Made by a program: the position numbers and the translations under genes. The notes beneath the pieces were generated by a model that saw only the letters and a list, made by a program, of their open reading frames with translations, was not told the origin of the DNA and did no database searches. DNA of 64,000 nucleotides from Candidatus Nitronauta litoralis. GTDB taxonomy: Bacteria > Nitrospinota > Nitrospinia > Nitrospinales > Nitrospinaceae. Location of the stretch: contig CP048685.1 in assembly GCA_015698285.1 (NCBI GenBank), forward strand, positions 3,722,060-3,786,059, given 5' to 3'. Positions within the stretch are counted from its first letter, which is position 1. Every line of letters begins with the position of its first letter. This document shows, in pieces, positions 54,603 to 64,000 of this stretch.

Positions 54603-55118
54603 ATGAATAATCCATTGACGCATTTCAACGATCAAGGCCGCGCCCGTATGGTGGATGTTTCGGAGAAATCCGTCACTGAGCGGGTGGCCACAGCTACTGG
54701 CTGCATACTCATGAAACCCGCCACCCTGGAGCTCATCCAGAAAGGCGAAATCAAAAAAGGTGATGTCCTGGCGGTGGCTCAAGTGGCAGGAATTATGGGA
54801 GCTAAAAAGACTCCCGAAGTGATCCCCATGTGCCATCCCCTCAACCTGACCGGTGTCGACATCAGTTTTGAAATCAACGATGAACCCGAGGCGGAATCCG
54901 GTCTCGTTTCAATTGACATCAACGCCACGGTTAAAATCAGTGGAAAAACAGGAGTGGAAATGGAAGCACTCACCGCCGTTTCCATTGCAGCTCTCACGAT
55001 TTACGATATGTGCAAGGCAGCGGATCGCGAAATGGTAATTGCAGATGTCGGCCTCGCCTATAAAGCAGGAGGTAAATCCGGCACTTTCCAGCGGGATAAA
55101 ACGGGGACGGACTCATGA
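54603..55118 (+). CDS. moaC: Cyclic pyranopterin monophosphate synthase MoaC
   Basis: A 171-residue enzyme that, with MoaA, turns GTP into cyclic pyranopterin monophosphate in molybdenum cofactor synthesis. The active-site segment MCHPLNLTG, with [21 protein letters not shown] and KSGTF, is intact. It overlaps moaD by 4 bases (ATGA). moaA is not in the window. Confidence 0.97.
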   Translation: MNNPLTHFNDQGRARMVDVSEKSVTERVATATGCILMKPATLELIQKGEIKKGDVLAVAQVAGIMGAKKTPEVIPMCHPLNLTGVDISFEINDEPEAESGLVSIDINATVKISGKTGVEMEALTAVSIAALTIYDMCKAADREMVIADVGLAYKAGGKSGTFQRDKTGTDS

Positions 55119-55366
55119 TCACAGTTAAGTATTTCGCCCAACTCAGGCAAATGGCCGGCAAGGATGAAGACCAGTTCGATCTCGGCGCCCAGGTCACTCT
55201 GGATCAACTGAGTGATGCCATAGGAACAAGCCTTCCTAAAATCGGAGAGTTGGTACGTGATAAAAAAATAATGGTCTCAGCTAACCACGATGTAGTGGCC
55301 TCGGACCACATTTTCAAAGATGGGGATGAAGTCGCCCTGCTCCCTCCGTTTTCAGGCGGGATTTAA
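55115..55366 (+). CDS. moaD: Molybdopterin synthase small subunit MoaD, with an extra C-terminal residue
   Basis: An 83-residue ubiquitin-like sulfur carrier. [18 protein letters not shown] and the C-terminal [12 protein letters not shown] are typical. The family normally ends in Gly-Gly, which is adenylated by MoeB and converted to a thiocarboxylate. Here one Ile follows before the stop (GGC GGG ATT TAA), so the tail may need processing or be a recent change. Confidence 0.92.
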   Translation: MITVKYFAQLRQMAGKDEDQFDLGAQVTLDQLSDAIGTSLPKIGELVRDKKIMVSANHDVVASDHIFKDGDEVALLPPFSGGI

Positions 55367-55387
55367 TTCACTATTAAGGGTAAACAT

Positions 55388-55825
55388 ATGAGCACCACAT
55401 TGGAACGCAAAGTCAGGATTCAACGTGAAGATTTTTCCGTCACGGATGAAATCGAAACGATTAAAAAATCCTCCCAGAATATCGGCGGGATTGTTGTCTT
55501 CCTGGGTACAGGACGGGAATTGAACAAAGGCGAAAGTATTTCAGATCTGAATTTCGAGCATTACCCTAAAATGGCCGAGAAAAAGCTGGAGGAAATACGG
55601 GTCAAAGCCATTCAAGATTACAAAATCATCGACATGAGCATCATCCACCGCATCGGCCACATCGATATTGGTGAAAATATTGTTCTCATAATTGCTGCTG
55701 GTGAACACCGCAAAGAGGCCTTTGATGCCTGCGAATGGGCCATTGCGGAATTGAAGCGCACCACTCCCATATGGAAAAAAGAAACCACCACCAAGGGGGA
55801 AGTCTGGGTCCAGGCCACTCCTTAG
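55388..55825 (+). CDS. moaE: Molybdopterin synthase large subunit MoaE
   Basis: A 145-residue catalytic subunit that, with MoaD thiocarboxylate, inserts the two dithiolene sulfurs into cyclic pyranopterin monophosphate. HRKEAFDACEWAIAELK and the Lys-rich PIWKKETTTKGEVWV are the substrate-binding motifs. It follows moaD by 21 bases, completing a moaCDE unit. Confidence 0.96.
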   Translation: MSTTLERKVRIQREDFSVTDEIETIKKSSQNIGGIVVFLGTGRELNKGESISDLNFEHYPKMAEKKLEEIRVKAIQDYKIIDMSIIHRIGHIDIGENIVLIIAAGEHRKEAFDACEWAIAELKRTTPIWKKETTTKGEVWVQATP

Positions 55826-55872
55826 CGTTTTGCCTGGAACACCATTTTTAGAGGTATCCTTATCATATTTCT

Positions 55873-58575
55873 ATGACCCTAAAATTTCCCCTCCCTGAAA
55901 ACCACCTCGTACTTACCGTAAACAACCGATTAAAGCGGCACCTTGAATTACAGGACGCAGACGCACGAAAAAATAACGGCCAAACCATCTGGCTCACCGC
56001 ACCCATTTTTTCCATTCAAAGCTGGTTGAATGAAATCTATCAAGCCAATTGGCCTGACCGGTGGATTTTATCTTCCCTGCAAAGCCAGACTATTTGGGAA
56101 ACCCTGCTTGAAGCGGACCGGGAGTTTGTCGCCCTCGACCCGCTTACCCTGAAGGGAGCAGCCAAAGATGCAGCAAAAGCTTACGCCTTCCTGCACCAAT
56201 ATGAAATCCCGGCAACTGAAAGAAATTTTTCCGGTACCGAGGAGACCCAATCCTTTTTTCGCTGGAAAAATGCTTTTGAAGGTGTTCTTCAACAACAAGG
56301 AGCCATTGATCAAAGCCAGGTCATGGGTAGAGTTATTCAACTCATCGTTTCCGGGAAAATCACACTGCCTGATCAAATTATACTGGCCGGCTTTGATGAA
56401 ATAATACCTGCAACAAAAAGCCTGATTCTGGCTCTTGAAAAGGATGACCATAAGGTCAGTTATTTTCCTGAAGAAATTTCAAACCACTCCCCCACCGATT
56501 TTCCAAACAGTGAAAATGCCAGCGTCCGTCGTTTCAGCGACCTCAAAACAGAAATCATCCAATGCGCACGGTGGATACGGTCACAATACAAGGAAGGCCG
56601 TCGGATTGGAGTGGTTGCGACCCGTCTGGACGAAGTCAAAGTACCGCTTGAGCGAGAGTTGATGGCGGAGCTTGCTCCCAATTCGATTTTTCCCTGGGAA
56701 GAGGTCAAACTACCCTTCAACGTTTCTCTGGGACAACCTCTAATTAAAGAGTCCATGTTCCCACCTGCCTTGACCATCCTGAGTTCAGCCTCAATTCCAG
56801 CCCCGTTTCCCAGGCTGCTGCAGACCTTAAAAAGCCCTTATCTTGTTCCAGAAGTTGATGATGAAAATGTCGTCGAAGATTTGGAAACCCGTCTGATCAA
56901 TAAAAAATTACAGGAGGTGACTCTCGCCAACTTGCGCAATCTCACCCTCCCGGCAGCAGGAAAAACCCAGAAAGATTCCCTCCAGTACAAAAGCATTAAA
57001 AGACTTTTGGCTAAATGGATAGAATTCCAACAGAACAAAAAATACCAATCAAGAAAACTTCCCAGTGAATGGGCTCGTGTTTTCGTAAAAGTATTGGCAG
57101 GAATTGGTTGGCCAGCAAAGTTTCGCAAATTAAGTTCACGGGAAATTCAGGCCTACCTGGAATGGGAAAGTCGTCTGGATGAATTGGCAACGCTTGATCC
57201 TATCCTCGGGCATATCTCAAGGACCGAGGCTGCAACCTACCTGATCAATATGGTGGCCAACCCGGCCCGGCCATTTCAGGAACAATCGACAGAGGATTCC
57301 CCTGTACAGCTGATGGGGCTTTTGGAGTCTTCTGGCCAGACGTTTGACAGCCTTTGGGTCATCGGTTGTGAGGCCGATATATTACCGGAACCTTTAAGGC
57401 CCAACCCGTTCCTTCCCGCAAGACTCCAGAAAAAACTGGAGCTTCCTTATGCTTCTCCTGAAAGACAATTCAGGTTTGCGAAGACCTTGATCTCCAGACT
57501 TGTCAAGTCCTCACCTCATGTTGTTTTCAGTTATTCACTTGTTAAAAATCAGGAGCCGAAAAGACCAAGTCCATTACTATCCGGACTGCATGAAATAGAA
57601 ATGATCTCTGAGGAGACACACAGACTCAAGGACCAGATCAAGGTCACTCCTCTTGAGTCCATTTCTGACACACCCGAAATACAGGCGAGCTCTGCGTTTT
57701 TAGAAAACTTTCAAGGTGGGTATGGAATACTCAAAAACCAGGTGGAGTGCCCGTTCCGTGCCTTCTCGATTTACAGGCTCCTGGCAGACCGGTATTTAAT
57801 TGCAGAAACTGATTTCGACCTTATGGAGCGAGGAAACATTATTCACCTGGCATTAGAGCTGGTATGGAAAGAAATAAAAACACGCAGCAAACTCGAACAA
57901 TTATTTAATTCGGGTTCTTTATCCAATCTGGTTGGAAATGTAATAAAAAAAATTCTGGTCAAAGATGATTACATTCGCATTCTCAAAGACCAACCCCATT
58001 TCAAGGAAATGGAATTTCAGAGGGTTACGGATCTGGTTTTAGGTTGGCTGGAGTTTGAATTGAATCGTGAGGACTTCCAGGTATCCGCCCTGGAGAAAAA
58101 AAATAAATTCAACTTTGAAGGTTTAAGATTCAGCTATCGTGCGGATCGCATCGATGCCTTTCCCGATGGCCGACAATTATTAATCGACTATAAATCCGGC
58201 AAAGTCACACCCGGCAACTGGTTCAAAGAACCTGTCAGAGATCCCCAACTCCCTTTATACGCAATACACCTCAATCCAGACGGCATTGCCTTCGGACAAG
58301 TCAAAAAAGGGGACTTCAATATCCACACGGCGGCTTCAGAATTCATCCCATCTCAAGGCCTCAAAGCCCTTTCCATCAAGAAACAAACAAAATGTGAAAA
58401 CTGGGAAGAATTGTGTGAGCGGTGGCATACCCAATTAAAGATAATCGTCCTTGATTTTAAAAGCGGGAGAACAGATATTTCCCCCATTGACGATGAAGGC
58501 ACATGCCGAAATTGTCAGCACGCCTCACTTTGTCGTGTTGAAGAACTTAAACAGCGACTGGAGGACCCCGCATAA
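55873..58575 (+). CDS. AddB-like recombination protein with Fe-S PD-(D/E)XK nuclease
   Basis: A 900-residue partner of the next gene in DNA double-strand break processing. The N-terminal two-thirds resemble a degenerate superfamily-1 helicase with no clear Walker A loop. The C-terminal nuclease has Glu/Asp-rich RADRIDAFPDGRQLLIDYKSG. Its four cluster cysteines are visible: Cys626 in ECPFRAF, and Cys878, Cys881 and Cys887 in CRNCQHASLC, as in AddB. This form is usually annotated as a probable DNA repair protein. The helicase gene begins one base after its stop. Confidence 0.88.
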   Translation: MTLKFPLPENHLVLTVNNRLKRHLELQDADARKNNGQTIWLTAPIFSIQSWLNEIYQANWPDRWILSSLQSQTIWETLLEADREFVALDPLTLKGAAKDAAKAYAFLHQYEIPATERNFSGTEETQSFFRWKNAFEGVLQQQGAIDQSQVMGRVIQLIVSGKITLPDQIILAGFDEIIPATKSLILALEKDDHKVSYFPEEISNHSPTDFPNSENASVRRFSDLKTEIIQCARWIRSQYKEGRRIGVVATRLDEVKVPLERELMAELAPNSIFPWEEVKLPFNVSLGQPLIKESMFPPALTILSSASIPAPFPRLLQTLKSPYLVPEVDDENVVEDLETRLINKKLQEVTLANLRNLTLPAAGKTQKDSLQYKSIKRLLAKWIEFQQNKKYQSRKLPSEWARVFVKVLAGIGWPAKFRKLSSREIQAYLEWESRLDELATLDPILGHISRTEAATYLINMVANPARPFQEQSTEDSPVQLMGLLESSGQTFDSLWVIGCEADILPEPLRPNPFLPARLQKKLELPYASPERQFRFAKTLISRLVKSSPHVVFSYSLVKNQEPKRPSPLLSGLHEIEMISEETHRLKDQIKVTPLESISDTPEIQASSAFLENFQGGYGILKNQVECPFRAFSIYRLLADRYLIAETDFDLMERGNIIHLALELVWKEIKTRSKLEQLFNSGSLSNLVGNVIKKILVKDDYIRILKDQPHFKEMEFQRVTDLVLGWLEFELNREDFQVSALEKKNKFNFEGLRFSYRADRIDAFPDGRQLLIDYKSGKVTPGNWFKEPVRDPQLPLYAIHLNPDGIAFGQVKKGDFNIHTAASEFIPSQGLKALSIKKQTKCENWEELCERWHTQLKIIVLDFKSGRTDISPIDDEGTCRNCQHASLCRVEELKQRLEDPA

Positions 58576-58576
58576 A

Positions 58577-61500
58577 ATGCCGGAAATTGCCGATCTAACA
58601 GTTCGAAAAATGGCACTCGACCTTTCGCGGTCCTTCATTGTGCAGGCTCCTGCGGGATCGGGAAAAACGGAATTATTGATCCAGCGTTTCCTAAATCTAT
58701 TAGGCCAGGTGGAACAACCCGAACAAATTGTCTGCATGACTTTCACCAGAAAAGCCGCGGGTGAAATGCAATCCCGCATATTCAGTGCTCTTGAAAGAGC
58801 TGCAGAAAGAGAACAACCATCCGAGCCCCACCTCCAAACATCATGGGAACTTGCATTAAAGGTACTTGAGCAAGATAGAAAGTGTGGCTGGAACCTGCTC
58901 AATAACCCTGGACGTCTAAAGATTCAAACCATCGATTCCTTCTGCGCCTGGATTGTCCATCATATGCCTCTTAAGTCCAGGTTGGGAGGGAGCCTGAATC
59001 CCGAAGAATTCTCAAGAGGAACCTATGCAGAAGCTGCCAAAAGAATCCTGGAAATGGCGGAAGAAAACTCCGAAACAGGAGAAAACATAAGAACCCTTTT
59101 AAAGCACCTGGATAACAACAAGCTCGATTTTCTTAATCGCATCCAGTATCTCCTTGAAAAACGCGACCAATGGATTATCCCGTTTTTTTCTTCTATGGAG
59201 CTCACTTCCCTCCATAGAAGTTGGTTTGAAAACACATTGAGCGATCTTTTGCGCGATCAATTGAAACTTGCTGATGCATTGTTTCCCGCCTCCGTTAAAG
59301 CCACTCTTCCCCCATTACTTGCTTTAAGTGCGGAGAACCTCAATCAACAAAACCCGGATACCCTTTCCTCTTTAACCGGGTTGAAATCTTTTCCAGATCC
59401 AACGCCCGACAATATTCCTAAATGGAGGGAGCTGGCCAACAGATTGATCACTTCAAGCGGAACTTTTCGAAAAAAGCCAAACAAAAAGGATGGATTTCCT
59501 ACCGAGTTAAAAAATGAAAAAGAATCCTTCAAAGCAATTCTCGAAGACTTGTCTGATAACCGGGAGCTTGAATCCGTTCTGGATGATCTCAGAGAAATTC
59601 CAGACTCTTCTTTTTCAAACAAAGACTGGGCCATACTCGAAGCCACGTTCAAAATTCTGAAACCCATGGAAAACACCCTTCGTGAAATTTTCAGAAAGAA
59701 CGAAGTGACTGATTTCACCGAAATTTCTCTGGCCGCCATTGATGCCCTGGGAGATTACGACCAGGACGGCAACCTGCTACCTACTGACCTGACTGAATAT
59801 CTTGATTATAAAATCCAGCATATTCTGGTCGATGAATACCAAGACACCTCCTTTAAGCAGTACGAACTACTAAAACGGCTTACCGCGGGATGGCAAGCGG
59901 ATGACGGCCGAAGTCTGTTTATTGTGGGCGACCCTATGCAATCCATTTTCCGTTTTCGAGATGCAGAGGTTGGAATATTTCTTAAATCCCAGAATGAAGG
60001 CATTGGGGATTACCCACTCGAAAAACTGACGTTGACGACAAACTTTCGCTCACAAAAAAATCTGGTGGCCTGGGTGAATGACTGTTTCCAGCAAGTTTTC
60101 CCAAAAAAGGAAAATCCGGATTCCGGAAAAATCAGTTACTCCCCCTCCAAGGCTTTTCAGGAAGAACTTGGAATACCAGGTGTGCAATATCATTGTTATG
60201 AGGAAGGTGACTTCGAAAAAGAAGCTTGTGATGTGGCGGACCTCATTCAGACCCTTTCAGCAGAATATCCCGGTAAAAACATAGCAATTCTGGCCCGAGC
60301 CAAACGGCATTTACAGCAAATCATAAGAACGTTGCGTGATCGGAGAATCACTTACCGGGCTGAGGATATTGATCCACTATCAGAGCGTTGGGAAGTCCTC
60401 GACCTTTTGTCACTATTACGCGCCATTCTCAAGCCAATGGACCGGATCGCCTGGCTTTCTGTTTTGAGAACACCCTGGGTTGGTTTAACTATGACGGATC
60501 TGCATGAGCTCTGTGTGGAATCCAAGGGGATGTCGGTCTGGTCTCTTTTGCTGGATTCAAAGAGGCTTGACAAACTCACGGACGATGGAAAAACGCGTGC
60601 TGAGCATTTTGTCCATACTATGAAACCTGCTCTGGAAAACCTGTCAACGGCCGGCGTGAGAAATACCCTGGAAGCTTTGTGGATTTCTCTTGGGGGACCC
60701 GCTTGCATACCCGGCACTTCACAGGAGGATATCGAAACTTTTTTTGATGAACTGGAAAGTTTTCTGGACTCCCAGGACGAAATAAATTTACAGGCTTTTG
60801 AAAACCGGCTCGAGACTATTTTTTCAAAAGCCGCCTCAGATGAAAGTAATCTTCAATTGATCACCATGCATAAAGCCAAGGGTCTCGAGTTTGATTTTGT
60901 CATTCTCCCAGGACTTGGAAGGAAAACGCAACCAGATAAAAACCGACTTGTTTTCTGGCTTCCACACAAGCAATCGCTCTTATTGGCACCGATAGAAGAA
61001 ACGGGGACAGACCCGTCTCTCCTCTATCGCTATATTAAAAAAATCAACTCTCAGAAGGATTTATCAGAAGCGGCTCGCCTTCTTTATGTCGCAACCACGC
61101 GCGCTAAATGTCAACTCCACCTTTTTGGCAATGTCTCCCCAACTAAAAAAGAAGACACGACTCCATCTTCGGGATCTCCTCTTGGCCTGCTGTGGCCATA
61201 CATTTCAAAACACTGGCAAAAAACTGAGGATACGTCAGCCAGCACTGCGGAGAAAGATGGCAGGCCAGTTTACCCAAATGTTCTAAAGAGAATGCCCGAC
61301 TTGTTTCAGCTCCCTGAAATTCCTGAAACTCTCCCCACGGGAAAAGAAATACTCATAAAAGAAGTGGAAGAGCCTTCATTTGAATGGGCTGGGTTGCGGG
61401 CCAGATGTCTTGGCACAGTGCTTCATCGATGCCTGCAAAGTCTTGCAGAAAATGGATTCAGCCCAAACACGGAAGAGGAACTGGGGATGTGGGAACCCAG

Positions 61501-61909
61501 GGTGAACACTGCATTCAAGGGAATGGGGTTAACTCACCGTGACCTGAACTGGGCCAATGAACAATGTCTGAATGCCCTGAAGGCCACCCTTGAAGACGAA
61601 ACAGGTCGCTGGGTCCTGGATCAACATGACGAACCACAAAACGAATACGCACTAACCTATTCAAATAAAGGAACAATTGAAACACGTATTCTGGACAGAA
61701 CTTTTGTTGAAGAAAATATAAGGTGGATTATAGATTATAAAACAGGACTCCACGAAGGCAGCGACCTGGAGGCGTTTTTAAAAAATGAAATTCAACGCCA
61801 CCGGCCGCAGTTGGACGGCTATGAAAAAGCCCTAAGAAACTTTGGAGAAACCCGGCCCATAAAGAAAGCCATTTACCACCCCTTTTACCAACGCCTGCTG
61901 GAAGTTTGA
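58577..61909 (+). CDS. AddA/RecB-like UvrD-family helicase-nuclease
   Basis: A 1110-residue helicase that unwinds DNA ends for recombination repair. Motifs are in order: Walker A APAGSGKTELL, VDEYQDTSFKQY (Walker B), GDPMQSIFRFR, TNFRSQ, TMHKAKGLEFDFV and LLYVATTRAK. The C-terminus is a PD-(D/E)XK nuclease with IIDYKTG. I chose the ATG at 58577 directly after the addB-like stop; the open frame upstream overlaps that gene and lacks similarity. It converges with clpB. Confidence 0.92.
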   Translation: MPEIADLTVRKMALDLSRSFIVQAPAGSGKTELLIQRFLNLLGQVEQPEQIVCMTFTRKAAGEMQSRIFSALERAAEREQPSEPHLQTSWELALKVLEQDRKCGWNLLNNPGRLKIQTIDSFCAWIVHHMPLKSRLGGSLNPEEFSRGTYAEAAKRILEMAEENSETGENIRTLLKHLDNNKLDFLNRIQYLLEKRDQWIIPFFSSMELTSLHRSWFENTLSDLLRDQLKLADALFPASVKATLPPLLALSAENLNQQNPDTLSSLTGLKSFPDPTPDNIPKWRELANRLITSSGTFRKKPNKKDGFPTELKNEKESFKAILEDLSDNRELESVLDDLREIPDSSFSNKDWAILEATFKILKPMENTLREIFRKNEVTDFTEISLAAIDALGDYDQDGNLLPTDLTEYLDYKIQHILVDEYQDTSFKQYELLKRLTAGWQADDGRSLFIVGDPMQSIFRFRDAEVGIFLKSQNEGIGDYPLEKLTLTTNFRSQKNLVAWVNDCFQQVFPKKENPDSGKISYSPSKAFQEELGIPGVQYHCYEEGDFEKEACDVADLIQTLSAEYPGKNIAILARAKRHLQQIIRTLRDRRITYRAEDIDPLSERWEVLDLLSLLRAILKPMDRIAWLSVLRTPWVGLTMTDLHELCVESKGMSVWSLLLDSKRLDKLTDDGKTRAEHFVHTMKPALENLSTAGVRNTLEALWISLGGPACIPGTSQEDIETFFDELESFLDSQDEINLQAFENRLETIFSKAASDESNLQLITMHKAKGLEFDFVILPGLGRKTQPDKNRLVFWLPHKQSLLLAPIEETGTDPSLLYRYIKKINSQKDLSEAARLLYVATTRAKCQLHLFGNVSPTKKEDTTPSSGSPLGLLWPYISKHWQKTEDTSASTAEKDGRPVYPNVLKRMPDLFQLPEIPETLPTGKEILIKEVEEPSFEWAGLRARCLGTVLHRCLQSLAENGFSPNTEEELGMWEPRVNTAFKGMGLTHRDLNWANEQCLNALKATLEDETGRWVLDQHDEPQNEYALTYSNKGTIETRILDRTFVEENIRWIIDYKTGLHEGSDLEAFLKNEIQRHRPQLDGYEKALRNFGETRPIKKAIYHPFYQRLLEV

Positions 61910-61919
61910 TCAGCTTCCG

Positions 61920-64000
61920 TCAAACCTTTGAGAAAACCACTTTATCTCCTTCCAGGTCTGCGGACAAAGAATCACCTTCACCAATCTCTTCCTCCAGCAT
62001 CTTCACGGAAAGTGGATCCTGGACAAATTTTTGCAATACCCGCTTGAGAGGACGCGCCCCAAAAACCGGATCGAATCCTTTGTCTGCAAGAAACTCTTTC
62101 AATCGATTCGTTAACTCGAGCGTGATGGATTGCTCCGCCAGCCTCCGGCGAAGATCAACCAACAGGATATCGACTATCTCGAATATCTGCTCCCGCCTCA
62201 AGCTCCGGAAGATGATCATGTCATCTATGCGATTGAGAAATTCCGGCCGGAAATGATTCCGTAATTCCTGCCGAACCGACTCCTGAATTTTTTCATAGCC
62301 GGCATCCCATTCATCCACATCATCCTCTTTTAGATGAGCCATTTGCAATCCAGCATCCTGAATCATTTTCCCTGCAATGTTGGATGTCATCAGAATTACT
62401 GTGTTTTTAAAGTCGACCGTCTTCCCTTGCCCATCCGTCAAACGTCCCTCATCCAGAATCTGGAGAAAAAGATTGAAGACATCGGGATGCGCCTTTTCGA
62501 TCTCATCAAATAAAATGACAGAGTATGGTTTTCGCCTGATTCGTTCCGTCAGGTAGCCACCCTCGTCATAACCCACATAACCGGGAGGGGCCCCAATAAG
62601 CCGGGCAACGGAATGTTTTTCCATGAATTCGGACATATCAATCCGCACCATAGCCTGGGGATCATCAAACAGAAAATCAGCAAGAGATCGTGCCAACTGG
62701 GTTTTACCCACACCCGTCGGTCCCAGAAACAAGAAGGAACCAATGGGCCGGTTTGGATCCTGAAGACCGGCACGTGCCCGACGAATGGCATGGGATACAA
62801 GACGGACAGCATCTTCCTGCCCCACCACTTGCTTATGAAGGGCCTGCTCCATTTCAAGAAACCGTTTTTTGTCAGACCGAAGCATCTTTTCAACAGGAAT
62901 GCCCGTCCATCGCGAAACTATTTCTGCGATCTCATCTTCCCCGACCTCTTCATTCAGAATTTTATTTTGAGACTGCAGTTGGGCAAGGTGTGCTTTGGCT
63001 TTTTCAAATTCTCCTTGCAACCGAGGAAGAGTTCCGTATTTCAGTTCAGCGGCACTTTCCAAATTCCCTTCCCTCTCAGCACGTTCGGTTTCCAGTTTCA
63101 CCGATTCCATACGTTCATTCAAATCCCTGATCTCACTAATCAGTTTTTTCTCTTCTTCCCATTGCTTTAGTTTTTTGTCGCCCTCTTCATTTAGTTTCCT
63201 GATTTCTTCCTCAATTGATTTTATCCGCTCGAGCGATTTTCCGTCGGATTCCTTTTTCAGGGCTTCTTTCTCAATTTCAAGTTGAGTCACACGACGCTGA
63301 ACCTGGTCTACCTCAACAGGAACAGAATCGATCTGCATTCTCAAACTGGAAGCCGCTTCATCAATGAGGTCGATCGCTTTATCAGGAAGAAAGCGATCAG
63401 AAATATAACGGTGCGAGAGTTTCGCTGCTGAAATTATCGCAGCATCCTGAATCCTGACTCCGTGATGAATTTCATACTTTTCCTTAAGCCCACGGAGAAT
63501 TGAAATAGTGTCCTCCACATTGGGCTCACCCACATTGACAGGCTGGAAACGCCGCTCCAGCGCTGCATCTTTCTCAATGTGTTTTCTGTATTCATCCAGA
63601 GTTGTCGCACCAACACAATGCAGTTCGCCTCTTGCCAATGCAGGTTTCAGCATGTTGGAAGCATCCATGGAACCTTCCGCCGAACCCGCTCCAACCAGAG
63701 TGTGCAGTTCGTCAATGAACAAGATTAATTCACCGTCGGACCCATTTATCTCTTTTAGAACGGCTTTTAGTCGATCCTCAAACTCCCCGCGATATTTTGT
63801 TCCCGCTATAAGAGATGCGAGGTCAAGGGAGATGATTCGTTTGTCCTTGAGGCTTTCGGGGACATCGCCATGAACCACCCGTTGAGCAAGCCCTTCAACT
63901 ATTGCCGTCTTGCCCACCCCGGGTTCACCAATCAATACCGGGTTATTCTTTGTCCGGCGAGACAATACCTGGACCACTCTCCGGATTTCAGTATCTCGAC
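61920..64000 (-). CDS. clpB: Disaggregase ClpB (partial, N-terminus outside window)
   Basis: About 690 residues of a hexameric AAA+ chaperone that rescues aggregated proteins with DnaK. Visible are the first ATPase domain ([26 protein letters not shown]), the coiled-coil middle domain and the second ATPase domain ([34 protein letters not shown]). The frame stays open to base 64000, with [19 protein letters not shown] reading in from the edge, so the N-terminal domain is missing only because the window ends. Confidence 0.96.
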   Translation of the reverse strand, partial: RDTEIRRVVQVLSRRTKNNPVLIGEPGVGKTAIVEGLAQRVVHGDVPESLKDKRIISLDLASLIAGTKYRGEFEDRLKAVLKEINGSDGELILFIDELHTLVGAGSAEGSMDASNMLKPALARGELHCVGATTLDEYRKHIEKDAALERRFQPVNVGEPNVEDTISILRGLKEKYEIHHGVRIQDAAIISAAKLSHRYISDRFLPDKAIDLIDEAASSLRMQIDSVPVEVDQVQRRVTQLEIEKEALKKESDGKSLERIKSIEEEIRKLNEEGDKKLKQWEEEKKLISEIRDLNERMESVKLETERAEREGNLESAAELKYGTLPRLQGEFEKAKAHLAQLQSQNKILNEEVGEDEIAEIVSRWTGIPVEKMLRSDKKRFLEMEQALHKQVVGQEDAVRLVSHAIRRARAGLQDPNRPIGSFLFLGPTGVGKTQLARSLADFLFDDPQAMVRIDMSEFMEKHSVARLIGAPPGYVGYDEGGYLTERIRRKPYSVILFDEIEKAHPDVFNLFLQILDEGRLTDGQGKTVDFKNTVILMTSNIAGKMIQDAGLQMAHLKEDDVDEWDAGYEKIQESVRQELRNHFRPEFLNRIDDMIIFRSLRREQIFEIVDILLVDLRRRLAEQSITLELTNRLKEFLADKGFDPVFGARPLKRVLQKFVQDPLSVKMLEEEIGEGDSLSADLEGDKVVFSKV

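Overview
This 64 kb window is bacterial chromosome, densely packed with housekeeping genes and with no mobile element, prophage or CRISPR array that I can see. The gene content suggests a Gram-negative, marine-type chemolithotroph close to Nitrospinota (Nitrospina-like): a giant MnxG-like multicopper oxidase, a His-rich small metal-binding protein, a universal-stress protein fused to PCP_red-type domains, OleA/OleB, flagellar rod genes and an assimilatory APS reductase. The taxonomic assignment is inference from gene content; no rRNA is present.

Layout. 1-7.1 kb (minus): an HtrA/DegP-type protease, a 1642-residue multicopper oxidase and, beyond a terminator, the 5' part of a secreted cupredoxin-like protein. 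7.6-9.8 kb (plus): cysH, an HD hydrolase and a sirtuin, tightly packed. 9.8-18.7 kb: an MDR oxidoreductase, a DUF1566 protein, a CBS-pair protein, SelO, ThiL, two tandem CNNM/CorC membrane proteins and a DjlA-like J protein. 18.7-29.3 kb: a Dabb protein, a histone-like/DksA-domain fusion, SecA, an M23 peptidase, and the minus-strand cluster rpsF-ssb-rpsR-DUF2232-rplI-dnaB-TPR. 29.4-35.2 kb: an FG-GAP lipoprotein, a REP-like repeat, a large solute-binding protein, a 2[4Fe-4S] ferredoxin, initiator tRNA-fMet, an SRAP protein and an SmbP-like protein. 35.4-40.9 kb: fliE and flgB on the minus strand, divergent from a GAF/AAA+ sigma-54 activator, then ahcY. 40.9-46.9 kb (minus): an ABC exporter, oleA and oleB, preceded by the Usp/PCP_red fusion. 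47.5-64 kb: a class II aldolase, an AarF/UbiB kinase, an M16 protease, an EamA transporter, moaC-moaD-moaE, an AddB-like/AddA-like recombination nuclease pair and a partial clpB.

How the genes work together. The protease, giant oxidase and cupredoxin-like protein look like a periplasmic copper/metal-oxidation group, to which the SmbP-like metal binder may be related in function. flgB carries a possible -24/-12 promoter beside the sigma-54 activator gene, which suggests local control of the flagellar rod genes. OleA and OleB overlap by a few bases but lack OleC and OleD in this window. Several genes (ferredoxin, ahcY, aldolase) follow long leaders with strong inverted repeats; these leaders and the unusual fusions are the best candidates here for undescribed biology. 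I did not find a convincing new multi-gene system such as a defence island.
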